DNA of 33,683 nucleotides from Methanobacteriaceae archaeon. GTDB lineage: Archaea > Methanobacteriota > Methanobacteria > Methanobacteriales > Methanobacteriaceae. A program made the position numbers and the translations under genes. Below the pieces are notes generated by a model. That model was not told the origin of the DNA. It searched no databases and saw only the letters and a list, made by a program, of their open reading frames with translations. Below, piece by piece: positions 12,400-22,368 of this stretch; the first letter of the stretch is position 1; every line of letters begins with the position of its first letter. The stretch spans positions 1 through 33,683 of the forward strand of contig CAAFWR010000098.1 in the NCBI GenBank assembly GCA_900766745.1, written 5' to 3'.

Positions 12400-13548
12400 A
12401 TGAGTGAAAACAAGAAACCTTCGTTGAAGAATCTTGGCAAAAAAGAAAAAGCTATTGTAGCAGGTCTTGCAGCTTTAGCATGCTGTATCCCTCTTGGTGC
12501 AGTCGTTTTAAATTCGCAACCAGATACTTCCAATGAGAATTCAGAAAAAAATACAAGTAACATCGTGTTAGGAACAAAAACAAAAGAGTCAGTCAAAGTT
12601 CATTTCAACAACGATTCAGAAAAAGCAATCAAGTCGATTCGTTTAAAGAAATCTAATGAAAAGTCATGGTCGGATAATTTACTGAAATCTTCTGAGAAGA
12701 TTAAAAAGAGTTCTGATTTTGATTTGTGTGTTGAATCTTACAAGAAATCTTTTGATATTGAGCTGAAGTTTATGGATGGTTCTGTATCTGTATTTAAAAA
12801 AGTCGGAACTTCTGTAGAAGGCTCAATCAGTATTGCAACAAGAAATGACAAAATATTTCTACAGTATGTTGAAAAGGGTTCAAATGAATGGATAGAGTTG
12901 AGTGATTCTAAGAAATTGTCTTCAGATAAAAATGATAAGAAATCTTTAGATAAAAATAAGAAAGATTCAAGCAATAAGGAATCTGACAAGAAAGATTCCA
13001 AGGATAAAGAAAAGTCCAACTCAAAGACGACAAAGAAAACAGATTCTAAGAATAAGTCTGGAAACAGTAAAGATACAAGCAAAGATGCAGACAAGAACAG
13101 TTCTACATCCGAAAATATTTCAAAGCCAAGTGGTAGTTCTAAGCCTAGCAAGAATGAGAGTCCTTCGGAAAATAAACCGAGTGATGACAAGAAGTCCACA
13201 GAATCAACGGGAAGTTCTTCTGATAAAAATGACAAGCCTTGCACGCCAAAGTATGAATATGTCACGATTCCTGCTGTGACGCATAAAGAGCCAATAGTCA
13301 TAAAAGAAGCATGGACCGAAACAGTATATGGTACAAAATTCCGTTGTGGAGGATGTAGACAATTGTTTAACACAGCTGACGAACTTACAGCACATCAACA
13401 ATTTTATACGGATCAAGATGACTGGTCTCACACAGGCTCATCAACGGTAACGACAACTACAAAAGTTGAACATCCTGCTGAATATGGAGAAAAAGAAGTT
13501 ACAGATATTCCAGAGCATAAAGAAAAACGTCAGATTGGTTGTGAATAA
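12400..13548 (+). CDS. Membrane-anchored Ser/Lys-rich surface protein with C2H2 zinc-finger-like module
   Basis: A 382-residue protein. Residues 19-38 form one membrane helix or uncleaved signal (IVAGLAALACCIPLGAVVLN). A folded part follows (about 55-170), then a long Ser/Lys/Asp linker (about 170-285) typical of a wall-spanning stalk. The C-terminal domain has C316-x2-C319-x12-H332-x11-H344, the first three ligands spaced as in classical C2H2 fingers, flanked by Val/Thr/Glu/His-rich strands (TIPAVTHKEP before, EVTDIPEHKE after). This flanked Cys/His arrangement appears in surface proteins of Clostridia and relatives. No sorting signal is present, so the anchor is the N-terminal helix. The module is nearly identical to one in the downstream pilin. 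Function unknown; metal-bound adhesion is an inference. Confidence 0.7.
   Translation: MSENKKPSLKNLGKKEKAIVAGLAALACCIPLGAVVLNSQPDTSNENSEKNTSNIVLGTKTKESVKVHFNNDSEKAIKSIRLKKSNEKSWSDNLLKSSEKIKKSSDFDLCVESYKKSFDIELKFMDGSVSVFKKVGTSVEGSISIATRNDKIFLQYVEKGSNEWIELSDSKKLSSDKNDKKSLDKNKKDSSNKESDKKDSKDKEKSNSKTTKKTDSKNKSGNSKDTSKDADKNSSTSENISKPSGSSKPSKNESPSENKPSDDKKSTESTGSSSDKNDKPCTPKYEYVTIPAVTHKEPIVIKEAWTETVYGTKFRCGGCRQLFNTADELTAHQQFYTDQDDWSHTGSSTVTTTTKVEHPAEYGEKEVTDIPEHKEKRQIGCE
13337..13443 (+). repeat. Zinc-finger module copy 1
   Basis: This roughly 107-bp segment is closely matched at 14015-14121. The two share a 30-bp identical run ending CACACAGGCTCATCA and an 18-bp identical run, GCACATCAACAATTTTAT. 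31 of 36 encoded residues agree. Confidence 0.85.
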
Positions 13549-13570
13549 TTATCTGTTCAGCAAAAACAAT

Positions 13571-13605
13571 GGTTCACTATTTATTGAATTCAAAAGAAAA
13601 GGAGA
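13571..13605 (+). promoter_or_regulatory. GGTTCACT motif and RBS of the pilin gene
   Basis: GGTTCACT (13571-13578) then ATTTATTG, the wider shared motif. AAAAGGAG (13597-13604) is the ribosome site for ATG 13613. There is no terminator between the 12400 gene stop (13548) and this point, so read-through is possible. Confidence 0.5.
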
Positions 13606-13612
13606 TATACGT

Positions 13613-15286
13613 ATGAGACAAAAGAATATTTTTAAATCATTTGGAATGTCAGCTATGGCAATTGCGATGATGATGTCTGCTGGAAATATTGTAAGTCCTG
13701 TTCTAGCAGCAGAAGCTGGAACGATTACAATTAACGCAACAGCAGGAGATTCTTTAACTGGCAAATCCTTTAAGTTATACAAGCTAATGAATCTTGAAAA
13801 GGGAAACGGAAATTCGTATAACTATACAGTCAATTCCAAATATTCAAATGTTTTAAAAAAAGCAACTGGGAAAACAACAAATGCTCAGGTCATTGATTAC
13901 ATTAGCAAGTTAGATGAGACCGGAATGCGCCAATTCTCAAAGAAAATTTTAAAAGAGGTAAAATCTGCAAATCTATCTGCCGATACTACAAAAGATATTT
14001 CATCATCTACAACAAAATATCGTTGTGGCGGTTGTAAACAACTTTTTGATACCCCTGATGAATTGACGGCACATCAACAATTTTATGTAGACCAAGATGA
14101 CTGGTCTCACACAGGCTCATCAGTGGTTTCTGGCGTATCCAATATTCCTTCCACAACAATTTCTGTTGACAGTTCTGGATATTATATGGTAGAAGATTCA
14201 ACGTCTGTAAATGGAAAGAAAACAACAGCATCTCTTGTAATGCTGAATTCCGCAGAACCAAACGCAACAATTACTTTAAAAAACTCATCAATCCCAGCAA
14301 TTTCTAAAAAACTTCACGAAGATGATGGAAATTTTAGATGGAACGATATTGGTGATTATGAATTTGGTCAGGATATTCCATTCAAATACGAAACAAAAGT
14401 TCCAAACATGGATGGATACGATACATATAAATTCATATTCCACGATAAAGCCGATTCAACCATTACACTGGATGTAAATTCTATCAAAGTAACCATTGGT
14501 GGGAAAACTGTAGATACTTCTAAATATTCTACAAACGCAACAGATGGCGATACATTTGATATCACATTCAACGACTTGAAAACAGCAGTTACTGGAATTG
14601 CACAAGGTCAGGATATTGTAGTTACATACAAAGGACAATTGAACGAAAGTATTGCTAAACAGTACGCAGGAAAAGACGGATATAAAAACCGTGTTCATTT
14701 AACTTTCTCAAACAATGCGAACGACGCTTCATCAATGGGAACTACGGAAGAAGATGCTGTTACAGTATTCACTTATAAAATTCAGGGAAGCAAGGTAAGC
14801 ACAGATCAGACGAAATTGAAAGGTGCTAAATTTAAACTGTATACTGACCAGAACTGTACACAGGAATTAAAAGTAAAATCTGTTTCTGGCGTATATGTTG
14901 CAGGTAGTACAACAGGTACTGACATTGTTTCTGGAGACAATGGTGAATTTACAATTGCTGGATTAGATTCAGGAACTTATTATCTAAAAGAAATAGAAGC
15001 TCCATCAGGCTATAAAAAGCTGGACAATCCTATCAAAATTGTTTTAACAGCAAATTACAAAGGTGATAGACAGGCTTACGCTGAAGGACAGAATCCTTTA
15101 ACAAGTTTTACAGCAACTGCAGATAGTAAGAACCTTTCTACAAATGTTGACCAGAACACCGCTTCATTAACAATTACAAACAGCAAAGGTTCTAAACTTC
15201 CTTCTACAGGTAGTGCAATGACGATGGTAACTGTTTGTGCTGGAGCTGTAATCGTAGCTGTAGCCAATAAAAACCGTAAGGATTAA
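13613..15286 (+). CDS. LPXTG-anchored pilin-type surface protein with inserted zinc-finger-like module
   Basis: A 557-residue secreted protein; ATG 13613 is fixed by the ribosome site and followed by a clear signal peptide (about 1-31, ending SPVLAAEA). Residues about 32-220 form a first pilin domain, interrupted by C138-x2-C141-x12-H154-x11-H166. A D2-type isopeptide domain follows (about 230-390), then a SpaA-like domain with E-box YYLKEIEAPSGY (about 460-471). It ends with LPSTG, a membrane helix and NKNRKD, the standard sortase signal. Such proteins are backbone or accessory pilins stabilised by Lys-Asn isopeptide bonds. I do not see a clear YPK pilin motif, so polymerisation is unproven. 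No sortase gene is in the window. The Zn-like module looks inserted between SSTT and VVSGVSN. Confidence 0.85.
   Translation: MRQKNIFKSFGMSAMAIAMMMSAGNIVSPVLAAEAGTITINATAGDSLTGKSFKLYKLMNLEKGNGNSYNYTVNSKYSNVLKKATGKTTNAQVIDYISKLDETGMRQFSKKILKEVKSANLSADTTKDISSSTTKYRCGGCKQLFDTPDELTAHQQFYVDQDDWSHTGSSVVSGVSNIPSTTISVDSSGYYMVEDSTSVNGKKTTASLVMLNSAEPNATITLKNSSIPAISKKLHEDDGNFRWNDIGDYEFGQDIPFKYETKVPNMDGYDTYKFIFHDKADSTITLDVNSIKVTIGGKTVDTSKYSTNATDGDTFDITFNDLKTAVTGIAQGQDIVVTYKGQLNESIAKQYAGKDGYKNRVHLTFSNNANDASSMGTTEEDAVTVFTYKIQGSKVSTDQTKLKGAKFKLYTDQNCTQELKVKSVSGVYVAGSTTGTDIVSGDNGEFTIAGLDSGTYYLKEIEAPSGYKKLDNPIKIVLTANYKGDRQAYAEGQNPLTSFTATADSKNLSTNVDQNTASLTITNSKGSKLPSTGSAMTMVTVCAGAVIVAVANKNRKD
14015..14121 (+). 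repeat. Zinc-finger module copy 2, inside the pilin
   Basis: Near copy of 13337-13443, in frame. The pilin sequence on either side reads as continuous pilin domain, suggesting that the module was gained by the pilin by recombination with its neighbour or a shared source. Confidence 0.8.
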
Positions 15287-15307
15287 CCGTATTAATCAGA
15301 TATTTTT

Positions 15308-15345
15308 AGACAGAGGACTAAGAAAAGTTCTTCTGTCTTTTTATT
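15308..15345 (+). terminator. Intrinsic terminator of the pilin gene
   Basis: AGACAGA (15308-15314) pairs with TCTGTCT (15332-15338), with more inner pairing, then T-rich sequence. Confidence 0.75.
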
Positions 15346-15347
15346 TT

Positions 15348-15380
15348 GGTTAACTGTTAGATGTACTTATAGTAAGGAGG
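15348..15380 (+). promoter_or_regulatory. GGTTAACT motif and RBS of the giant fibre gene
   Basis: GGTTAACT (15348-15355), then GTTAGATG, a member of the wider motif family. TACT/AGTA around TAT is a small hairpin after it. AAGGAGG (15374-15380) serves the GTG start at 15388. Confidence 0.5.
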
Positions 15381-15387
15381 AATTTGC

Positions 15388-18300
15388 GTGAAAAGATTCA
15401 AATTTAACAAAAAACATATGAAGTCAAATCTAAAGAAAGCAAGTGCTATTGTAGCATCTGTTTTCATGGGATTGTCTGCCGTTTCAGCAGGATTGTCAAC
15501 AGCATCAGCTGAAGATACACCTGAAACAGAAACTCCAAGTTTGACAGAAAATGCGACAGGTAACGAATCTACAACAATCACAGACGGTAAAACAACTTAT
15601 ACTGCTATCGAAGAAACTCAGGATATTCAGGAAGTGTCAGAAGCAGAACAAGCTCCAGAAACAACTCAACCATCAGAAAATACTCCAAATACAAATTCTG
15701 ATAAAGTGAGACTTGTTTATGAAGGGAAAAAGAAGAATGTAGATGATAGCGAAGTATCCGCTCAATATGGCAGTATGTATGTGCTGGAATACGATTCTCA
15801 AGAAGAAGCTAATGAAGCTGAAAATCGTTTAAAAAGCAAAGGTTCTAAAATAGATACAGAACAGGTTTTATCTATTGATGATGAAATAGCCACTAATGAT
15901 GTTGTAGAAACTGAACAAATAGATACAGCCATCAACCAAGCAAACGAAAAATCTGTAAAAGACTATTCAGGACAGAATGTCATTGCATTGATTGATACAG
16001 GTTCAGATGAAACAGTTTTAGATGCTGTATCATTTGTAGATGGTGAAACTACTGATAATAATGGGCATGCAACCAGAATGGCAAAAGCTATCCGTAAGCA
16101 AGATAAAGATGCTAAAATTCTAGCTTTAAAAGCTTTGGATGATAATGGAAACGGTACAACATCTTCTGTTGTAGCCGCAATTCAGTATGCAATTGATTCT
16201 CATGTATCTATTATCAACTTATCATTAAGCGGATTAGCAAATGAGAATTCAAGTCTGATTACAGCAAAAGTAAAAGAAGCAATCAAAGCAGGTATTACAG
16301 TTGTAGCTTCTGCTGGTAATAATGGTATGGATGCTTCAAATTATGTGCCAGCTAATATTTCTGGAGTCATTACAGCAGGTGCTTGTGATGGAAACGGAAA
16401 TGTTTTACCTATTTCTAATTATGGAAAATCTGTTGACTGGTATGTAAAAGAAAACGCTACTTCAAGTGCGGCTGCAACTCTTTCAGGTGTTTTATCTAAA
16501 AATGGTAAAATCAAAGAAAATAAGAAAACTATTTTTGCTCCACAGAGTGTGAAATTATCTTCTGAAAAAACAGATACAGATAATTCTAACAGCAACGATT
16601 TCTCAGCCGATGATTCAGGAGGTGCTGGTGGAGGCTCTGGTACAGGTGGAGAATACACAACAGGAAAAGTTGTGTGGGCAATCCATGACAATGATGACAA
16701 TGGTTTTGGAACAGCTTATAACGCACAAGGCGGTTATAATCTTGAAGCTGTAAAAAAGGCAATTAGAAATAACATGAGTATTAAAATCGGTGAGGAATGC
16801 TGGTCAGGCCATGACTTTGGCACTGATGGAAAAATTTCAGCAGCTCTTAAAGATGCAATTACTCAATGTCGAAACAATTATGTTGCAACATATGGTTCAG
16901 ATAGTGGATTCACACCAAGAATTGTAGCAGTCGGTGTTTGTGCTGCTTGGTATTCAAAAGGAAAGTATTGGCAATACAATGGAACATGCAAATGGCCTGT
17001 TGAAGCAGATTGGACAAACTCTTGGAACGGTGCAGCAAACGGGTTAGAACTATCTCATAATCAGCAAAAGTATAATTGTGGAACTCAATTCCATAACGGA
17101 AGTACATCTCTTACTCAGTTTGCAACAGGACAGTTAACAGGAAATGATAATATTCGTATTATCGTTCTAGATCAGAACCAGCCAACGCCTGCAACAGGAA
17201 ATCTAACACTGGTAAAATCCTCATCAAATCCTGATGCTACAAACAATAACGATTTGTACACTTTAGAAGGTGCGGAATATAAGGTATATAAAGATGAAGC
17301 TTGTGCAGGTACTTCTGTAGGAACTTTGAAAGTAAATGCAGATGGAACAGCAAATACTATCAAAGATTTAAAGCTTGGAACATATTATGTTAAGGAAACA
17401 GTAAGTCCAACTGGATACGAAAAGAATACGACAGTTTATAAAGCTGAAGTAAAGCCTTCTGCAACAGTAACGGTTCAAGTTCAGGATACTCCTATTTTAG
17501 GTTCTATCGGGCTGAAAAAATCTTCAACGCTTCCAGAATGTACTTCAGGAAATCCAAACTACACATTTGAAGGTGCAAAATACGGATTGTATACTGATAA
17601 TACAACGCAAAATCAAGTTGGAACGTTTACAATGAAAGCTGATGGAATTTCAAATACGATTGCAGATTTAAAGTTTGGAACATACTACGTAAAAGAAATA
17701 AAAGCTCCATCTGGCTATTTGCTAAATAACGAAGTAAAAGAAGTAAGTTTATCTTCAACAAGTTATGATATAACTACAGCTGTTTCAGATGTTCCGGCAA
17801 ATGACCCTGGTATGGTTAAACTTCGCAAACTGGATATTAACGGAAAAGTTTCTAAAGCTACTGGTAATGCGTCTTTAGAAGGTGCTCAGTACACTTTGAA
17901 ATTTTATACAATTGATTCAAGCAGTGATGATGTTGCTTTAAATGCGTTTACAAGCACATACCATTGTTTATGTGGAGAATCTTTTGATTCACAGGCTAAA
18001 TTGGATGCTCATATTTTAAAAATGGCAAAAGCAGGAAAAGCAAAAGAACACAATGATGGATATGTTACAAATTCAACAAATGCAAATCCAGATAAAACAA
18101 TGGTATTTCAAACAGATGCTAAAGGTTATATTGATATGAATAACCCTAAATATTTGGTAAACGGCGAATTCTATAAAAACGAAGCAGGAACTATCACATG
18201 GCCATTAGGCGTTGTAACTTTGGAAGAAACAAAAGCTCCAACAGGATACAATCTTGACAAAAACACATATGTAGGACGTGTTTATATTGACGCTAACAAA

Positions 18301-21300
18301 GATGAGGGGGCATCTTTTAAATGGATGAATGGAAATACTCCAGTCGATACTGTAGTAATTTCCGATCAGCAGATTCAAGTAACAGAGGAAGTTAAAACAA
18401 CTAAGTTCTCATTAACAAAGACAATCACAGACGGAGAAATCTCTGAGAGTCCTGTCCGTGAAAACGGTGCAAAATTCATCGCAGTTCTAAAAACATACTG
18501 GGACGCAACGACTGGTGCTGACAATGTAGAGCATGTTAAAAACGCTCTTGCAAAAGCCAAAGAAGCCGATACAGTTCATGGCAATACTGGACTTGAATAT
18601 GACGAGCTTACAACCGACTCGAATGGTGAAGCAGCTTCTAAAGATTTAGCATTCGGTGAATATGTTGTTGTTCAGATTGCAACCGGTACAAACGGATTAA
18701 ATACGTATAAGCTGGCCGATCCATTCTACTTCCATTCAAGTGAAGACGGAGATAAAGCATCTTGTTATGGTATGACTGAAAACGGAACACGAATCCCAGC
18801 ATCTTCTGATGGAACTGTTCACTTTGCGGTCAATGACATTCCTTTCAAGTCTTATATCCAGATTGTCAAGAAAGATAGTAAGACAGGTCAGGTTATTCAA
18901 TTAAATAACACAACATTCAGAATCATCATGAAAGATAAAGATGGAAATCCTGTTAAAAACTATTCTGGAAAGACAACAAAAACAGATGAAAACGGATATG
19001 TATACAGCCGTGTAGGTAAGAAATGGTATTCTAAATTCACAACAAACGCTCAAAACCGTTTAAGTGCTCTTGATAAAGTTGGAGATGCTTTAGACAGTGA
19101 AGGTCGTTATGAAGAAAATACAGATGCTGAAAAGGGCTCTGTAACAATTCCAAACAAACTTCCTTCAGGTAAATATTCATTAGTCGAGATTAAAGCTCCT
19201 GATGGATATTTAAGAAATACAAAAGAAGCAGATTTTACAATCAGTCCTAAGACAGTTACAGGTCAAGATGATGAAGGAAACGCAATGCTGGCTGTTGAAG
19301 TAAAAGATACAGAACCAACAGGTAAATTGAATTTAACAAAGAAACTTGAAGACGCAAACAATATCAAGCATGGAAAGATTCAATTTAAGCTGACAGCAAA
19401 AGAAGACATTATCAACCCAGCAAGTGGTGAAGTTTTATTTAAAGCAGGAGACCCTGTAGACGCAGATGGAAATCACGCAAACGGGGTATATGTTTTAGGT
19501 GCTAACAATAAACTTGCAATCACAAATCTTAAAATGGGTAAATATAACATTCAGGAAATTTCAACATATGAAAACTATGTTCTGAATGGAAAAGTCTATT
19601 CTTTTGAATTCGTTCAAAAAGACGATGCAACGCCTTTATATACATCTGAACTTGAAATTGAAAACAAACTAATCAAAATCCAAACAGTAGCTAAATCAGA
19701 AACAAAATTGCATATGCAGGAAGCAAATGAAAAAGTAACCTTAACAGATACTGTTACTTATCAAGGACTTCTTGTAGGACGTAAATACAAAGTGACAGGT
19801 GCTTTAGTTGATAAAGATACCGGAAATCCGATTGTTGATGCTGACGGAAAAACTGTCACAGCAGAATCGAAAGAATTTACAGCTAAACAATCTGACGGCG
19901 AAATTGATGTTGTATTCAAACTCAATGCTTCAAAGCTTGCTGGAAAACACACAGTCGTATTCGAAAAACTTCTGAACATGGACTGTACAGAAGTTCAAGG
20001 TGGCGATGAAATTGCTAAACACGAAGATTTATCAGATAAAAATCAGGAAATCCAGTTTATTTCTATCCATACAAACCTGACATCTGAAAATGGAACGCAC
20101 GATCAGGATTCAGGTAAACGAGTATCTATCGTCGATAAAGTAACATACAAAGGTCTGGAAACAGGCAAGCAGTATACTTTAAAAGGTACTTTAAGAAATA
20201 AGAAAACTGGAGAAGCTTTCACAGATGCAGATGGTAAAACAATCACAGCTTATACAAAGTTCACTCCTGACGAAGAAAGCGGAAGTGTAAACGTTACATT
20301 CGAGTTCAACACAAAAGGACTTGAAGGAACGGATGTTGTAGCTTTCGAAAAACTGTATTATTCAAATACTCAGATTGCTCATCACGAAAATATCAATGAT
20401 AAAGAACAAACTGTTCATCTTATCAAGATTGGCACAACAGCTTTAACTGGTAATACTACACATATGGATCAAGCTTCTGATACAAAAGACAGTACAGTAA
20501 CCATTACTGATACCGTAGATTACAAGAATCTGGAAACAGGTAAGAAATACACATTAAAAGGTGTCCTTATGAACAAGGAAACAAACGAAGCTCTTGAAGT
20601 TGACGGAAAAGAAGTCACAGCAGAAACGACTTTTACGCCTGCTGAACGTAATGGAAATCAGGAAGTATATTTCATCTTCAATGCAAAAGGACTTGAAGGA
20701 ACAACTACAGTTGCTTTTGAGGAACTTTACAAAGAAGAAGAAACTGGTTCTGGTAAAGATGTAAAAGTTGCAGAGCACAAGGATATCAATGACGAAGCTC
20801 AGACAATCAATCTGATGAATATTCATACAACAGCTCAGAACCCTGAAAACTGGGTAGACAGTATGGAAAAAGAACCTGTCAAAGAACCAGCAGATACAGA
20901 AAACAAAGACGAATCTAAAGATAAAACAGAAGGTAAAACAGATGAAGATGAACCTACCCCATGTGCTGAAGAAGCTGATGAGGTAAAAGAACCATCTGAA
21001 TCAGAAGATACTCTAGCAGATACGCCTTCTGGAACTAAGATTGCTGATTTGAAAGATAGAACTATTATTCTAAATAAGAAAAAGTACATTCTTCGTTCTA
21101 TGCAGTCAAACGTTAAAGATGGAGATAAAGACTTTGACATTGATTTCTCAGACTTTGTTTATACTACTAGAGAAGATTCAAACCATTACTCTAAAAAGCT
21201 TATAATTGATGACGTTAACAATATCGTTTTCATTACAGTAAATTCAACAAGCGAAGATAAGCCATTAAGCAGTACAAGTGATTTCAAATTAAACGATTTC

Positions 21301-22215
21301 TTTGATGTAGAGCGTATGGATATGCCGGAATTCAACTATACAGCTGGAAAACAATTTGATGCAGCGAAGAATATCACTGTTATTGATAAAGTCCAGTATG
21401 TAAACCTGATTCCAAACAAGACATACAGACTGCACGCAACAATCATGAACAGAAAATCTGGTCAGCCCGTAAAAGTAAACGGAAAAACTATTGAAGTTGA
21501 TAAGGTATTCACTCCTGAAACTTCAGATGGTTATGTAGATGTTGCTGTTTCTTTCGACGCAGAAACTCTTGCTGATACGGATTGTGTCGTATTTGAAAAG
21601 ATGTATTTGAAAGATGGGGATGCTGATGAGAGTGATGACGAGAAAGATATTCTGATTGCAACGCATGAAGACATCGACGACTACAGTCAGTCATTCTATA
21701 TCAACAAACCTGAAATCAAGACAGTGGCCACAGTCGACGGTAAAAAGGAAATCACAGCAGGAAATATTACTGTTGTTGACAAGGTTTTATACGAAGGTCT
21801 TGTTCCAGGTGAAGAATACACTGTTACAGGAATTTTGATGAATAAAGCTACGAATACACCTCTGAAAGTCAACGGAAACAATGTAACATCTTCTACTAAA
21901 TTCACCCCAACTGAACGTTCTGGATACGTAGAAGTACCATTTAAATTTGATGCGTCATCTTTTGGCGATACAGATGCGGTAGCTTTTGAAAATATCTCTC
22001 ACACAAGTTCTTACGATAAATCTGAAAAAGAAATCGCTAAGCATGAAAATATCAATGATAAGGAACAAACCGTTCATATCAACAAAGCTCCTAAAACAGG
22101 TATTGCTGGTCGTCCAGATGACAATACGACACCATACATCATGGGTTCAGTCATTGTCATGTGTATGGCAGTACTTGCTATCTGTATTCGTAAAAAGTAC
22201 GAATTAAATAACTAG
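15388..22215 (+). CDS. Giant cell-wall-anchored fibre protein with subtilisin-like head
   Basis: A 2275-residue protein with GTG start and strong ribosome site. Signal peptide about 1-41. Residues about 190-375 form a peptidase S8 domain with D203 (IALIDTG), H227 (NNGHATRMA), N311 (ASAGNNG) and S359 (NATSSAAA), so triad and oxyanion Asn are all present; the usual GTS-x-A-x-P box is altered. About 428-600 is an unknown domain with five Cys. Next come roughly six SpaA/E-box domains (for example GTYYVKEIKAPSGYL), one with C860-x-C862-x12-H875-x12-H888. About 1430-1810 and 1975-2230 hold five TQ-type repeats, stabilised in the family by Thr-Gln ester bonds, with an acidic spacer between. It ends with APKTG, a helix and a basic tail, a PKTG-type sortase signal. 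Inferred: a stalk presenting a protease or self-processing head. Confidence 0.85.
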   Translation: MKRFKFNKKHMKSNLKKASAIVASVFMGLSAVSAGLSTASAEDTPETETPSLTENATGNESTTITDGKTTYTAIEETQDIQEVSEAEQAPETTQPSENTPNTNSDKVRLVYEGKKKNVDDSEVSAQYGSMYVLEYDSQEEANEAENRLKSKGSKIDTEQVLSIDDEIATNDVVETEQIDTAINQANEKSVKDYSGQNVIALIDTGSDETVLDAVSFVDGETTDNNGHATRMAKAIRKQDKDAKILALKALDDNGNGTTSSVVAAIQYAIDSHVSIINLSLSGLANENSSLITAKVKEAIKAGITVVASAGNNGMDASNYVPANISGVITAGACDGNGNVLPISNYGKSVDWYVKENATSSAAATLSGVLSKNGKIKENKKTIFAPQSVKLSSEKTDTDNSNSNDFSADDSGGAGGGSGTGGEYTTGKVVWAIHDNDDNGFGTAYNAQGGYNLEAVKKAIRNNMSIKIGEECWSGHDFGTDGKISAALKDAITQCRNNYVATYGSDSGFTPRIVAVGVCAAWYSKGKYWQYNGTCKWPVEADWTNSWNGAANGLELSHNQQKYNCGTQFHNGSTSLTQFATGQLTGNDNIRIIVLDQNQPTPATGNLTLVKSSSNPDATNNNDLYTLEGAEYKVYKDEACAGTSVGTLKVNADGTANTIKDLKLGTYYVKETVSPTGYEKNTTVYKAEVKPSATVTVQVQDTPILGSIGLKKSSTLPECTSGNPNYTFEGAKYGLYTDNTTQNQVGTFTMKADGISNTIADLKFGTYYVKEIKAPSGYLLNNEVKEVSLSSTSYDITTAVSDVPANDPGMVKLRKLDINGKVSKATGNASLEGAQYTLKFYTIDSSSDDVALNAFTSTYHCLCGESFDSQAKLDAHILKMAKAGKAKEHNDGYVTNSTNANPDKTMVFQTDAKGYIDMNNPKYLVNGEFYKNEAGTITWPLGVVTLEETKAPTGYNLDKNTYVGRVYIDANKDEGASFKWMNGNTPVDTVVISDQQIQVTEEVKTTKFSLTKTITDGEISESPVRENGAKFIAVLKTYWDATTGADNVEHVKNALAKAKEADTVHGNTGLEYDELTTDSNGEAASKDLAFGEYVVVQIATGTNGLNTYKLADPFYFHSSEDGDKASCYGMTENGTRIPASSDGTVHFAVNDIPFKSYIQIVKKDSKTGQVIQLNNTTFRIIMKDKDGNPVKNYSGKTTKTDENGYVYSRVGKKWYSKFTTNAQNRLSALDKVGDALDSEGRYEENTDAEKGSVTIPNKLPSGKYSLVEIKAPDGYLRNTKEADFTISPKTVTGQDDEGNAMLAVEVKDTEPTGKLNLTKKLEDANNIKHGKIQFKLTAKEDIINPASGEVLFKAGDPVDADGNHANGVYVLGANNKLAITNLKMGKYNIQEISTYENYVLNGKVYSFEFVQKDDATPLYTSELEIENKLIKIQTVAKSETKLHMQEANEKVTLTDTVTYQGLLVGRKYKVTGALVDKDTGNPIVDADGKTVTAESKEFTAKQSDGEIDVVFKLNASKLAGKHTVVFEKLLNMDCTEVQGGDEIAKHEDLSDKNQEIQFISIHTNLTSENGTHDQDSGKRVSIVDKVTYKGLETGKQYTLKGTLRNKKTGEAFTDADGKTITAYTKFTPDEESGSVNVTFEFNTKGLEGTDVVAFEKLYYSNTQIAHHENINDKEQTVHLIKIGTTALTGNTTHMDQASDTKDSTVTITDTVDYKNLETGKKYTLKGVLMNKETNEALEVDGKEVTAETTFTPAERNGNQEVYFIFNAKGLEGTTTVAFEELYKEEETGSGKDVKVAEHKDINDEAQTINLMNIHTTAQNPENWVDSMEKEPVKEPADTENKDESKDKTEGKTDEDEPTPCAEEADEVKEPSESEDTLADTPSGTKIADLKDRTIILNKKKYILRSMQSNVKDGDKDFDIDFSDFVYTTREDSNHYSKKLIIDDVNNIVFITVNSTSEDKPLSSTSDFKLNDFFDVERMDMPEFNYTAGKQFDAAKNITVIDKVQYVNLIPNKTYRLHATIMNRKSGQPVKVNGKTIEVDKVFTPETSDGYVDVAVSFDAETLADTDCVVFEKMYLKDGDADESDDEKDILIATHEDIDDYSQSFYINKPEIKTVATVDGKKEITAGNITVVDKVLYEGLVPGEEYTVTGILMNKATNTPLKVNGNNVTSSTKFTPTERSGYVEVPFKFDASSFGDTDAVAFENISHTSSYDKSEKEIAKHENINDKEQTVHINKAPKTGIAGRPDDNTTPYIMGSVIVMCMAVLAICIRKKYELNN

Positions 22216-22224
22216 CACAAAAAA

Positions 22225-22258
22225 AAGAACTCTATCAAATTAAGATAGGGCTCTTTTT
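22225..22258 (+). terminator. Intrinsic terminator of the giant fibre gene
   Basis: AAGAACTCTATC (22225-22236) pairs with GATAGGGCTCTT (22244-22255), with one mismatch and one G-U, then T-run. Confidence 0.85.
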
Positions 22259-22297
22259 CTTTATCAGTAGTTGTTTAAAGCCAAATATAAAAGTGAC

Positions 22298-22340
22298 GTG
22301 ACAGCGTTAGAAACAAGGAGTTATATGTGATATGATATAC
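22298..22340 (+). promoter_or_regulatory. Probable promoter of the 22369 gene
   Basis: GTGACA (22298-22303) and TTATAT (22321-22326) at 17-bp spacing; TATGATATAC (22331-22340) is an alternative -10. The upstream GTGACGTGAC resembles GTGACGTAAC before the 12400 gene. Ribosome site AAAGGAG lies just before ATG 22369. Confidence 0.4.
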
Positions 22341-22368
22341 GTGAAAAGAAAGGAGTTTTTTTAAAACT

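Noticed and set aside
12738..13373. 211-codon minus-strand open frame
   Set aside because: It is the mirror of the Ser/Lys/Asp-repeat linker of the 12400 gene, Ser/Leu-rich without a ribosome site.
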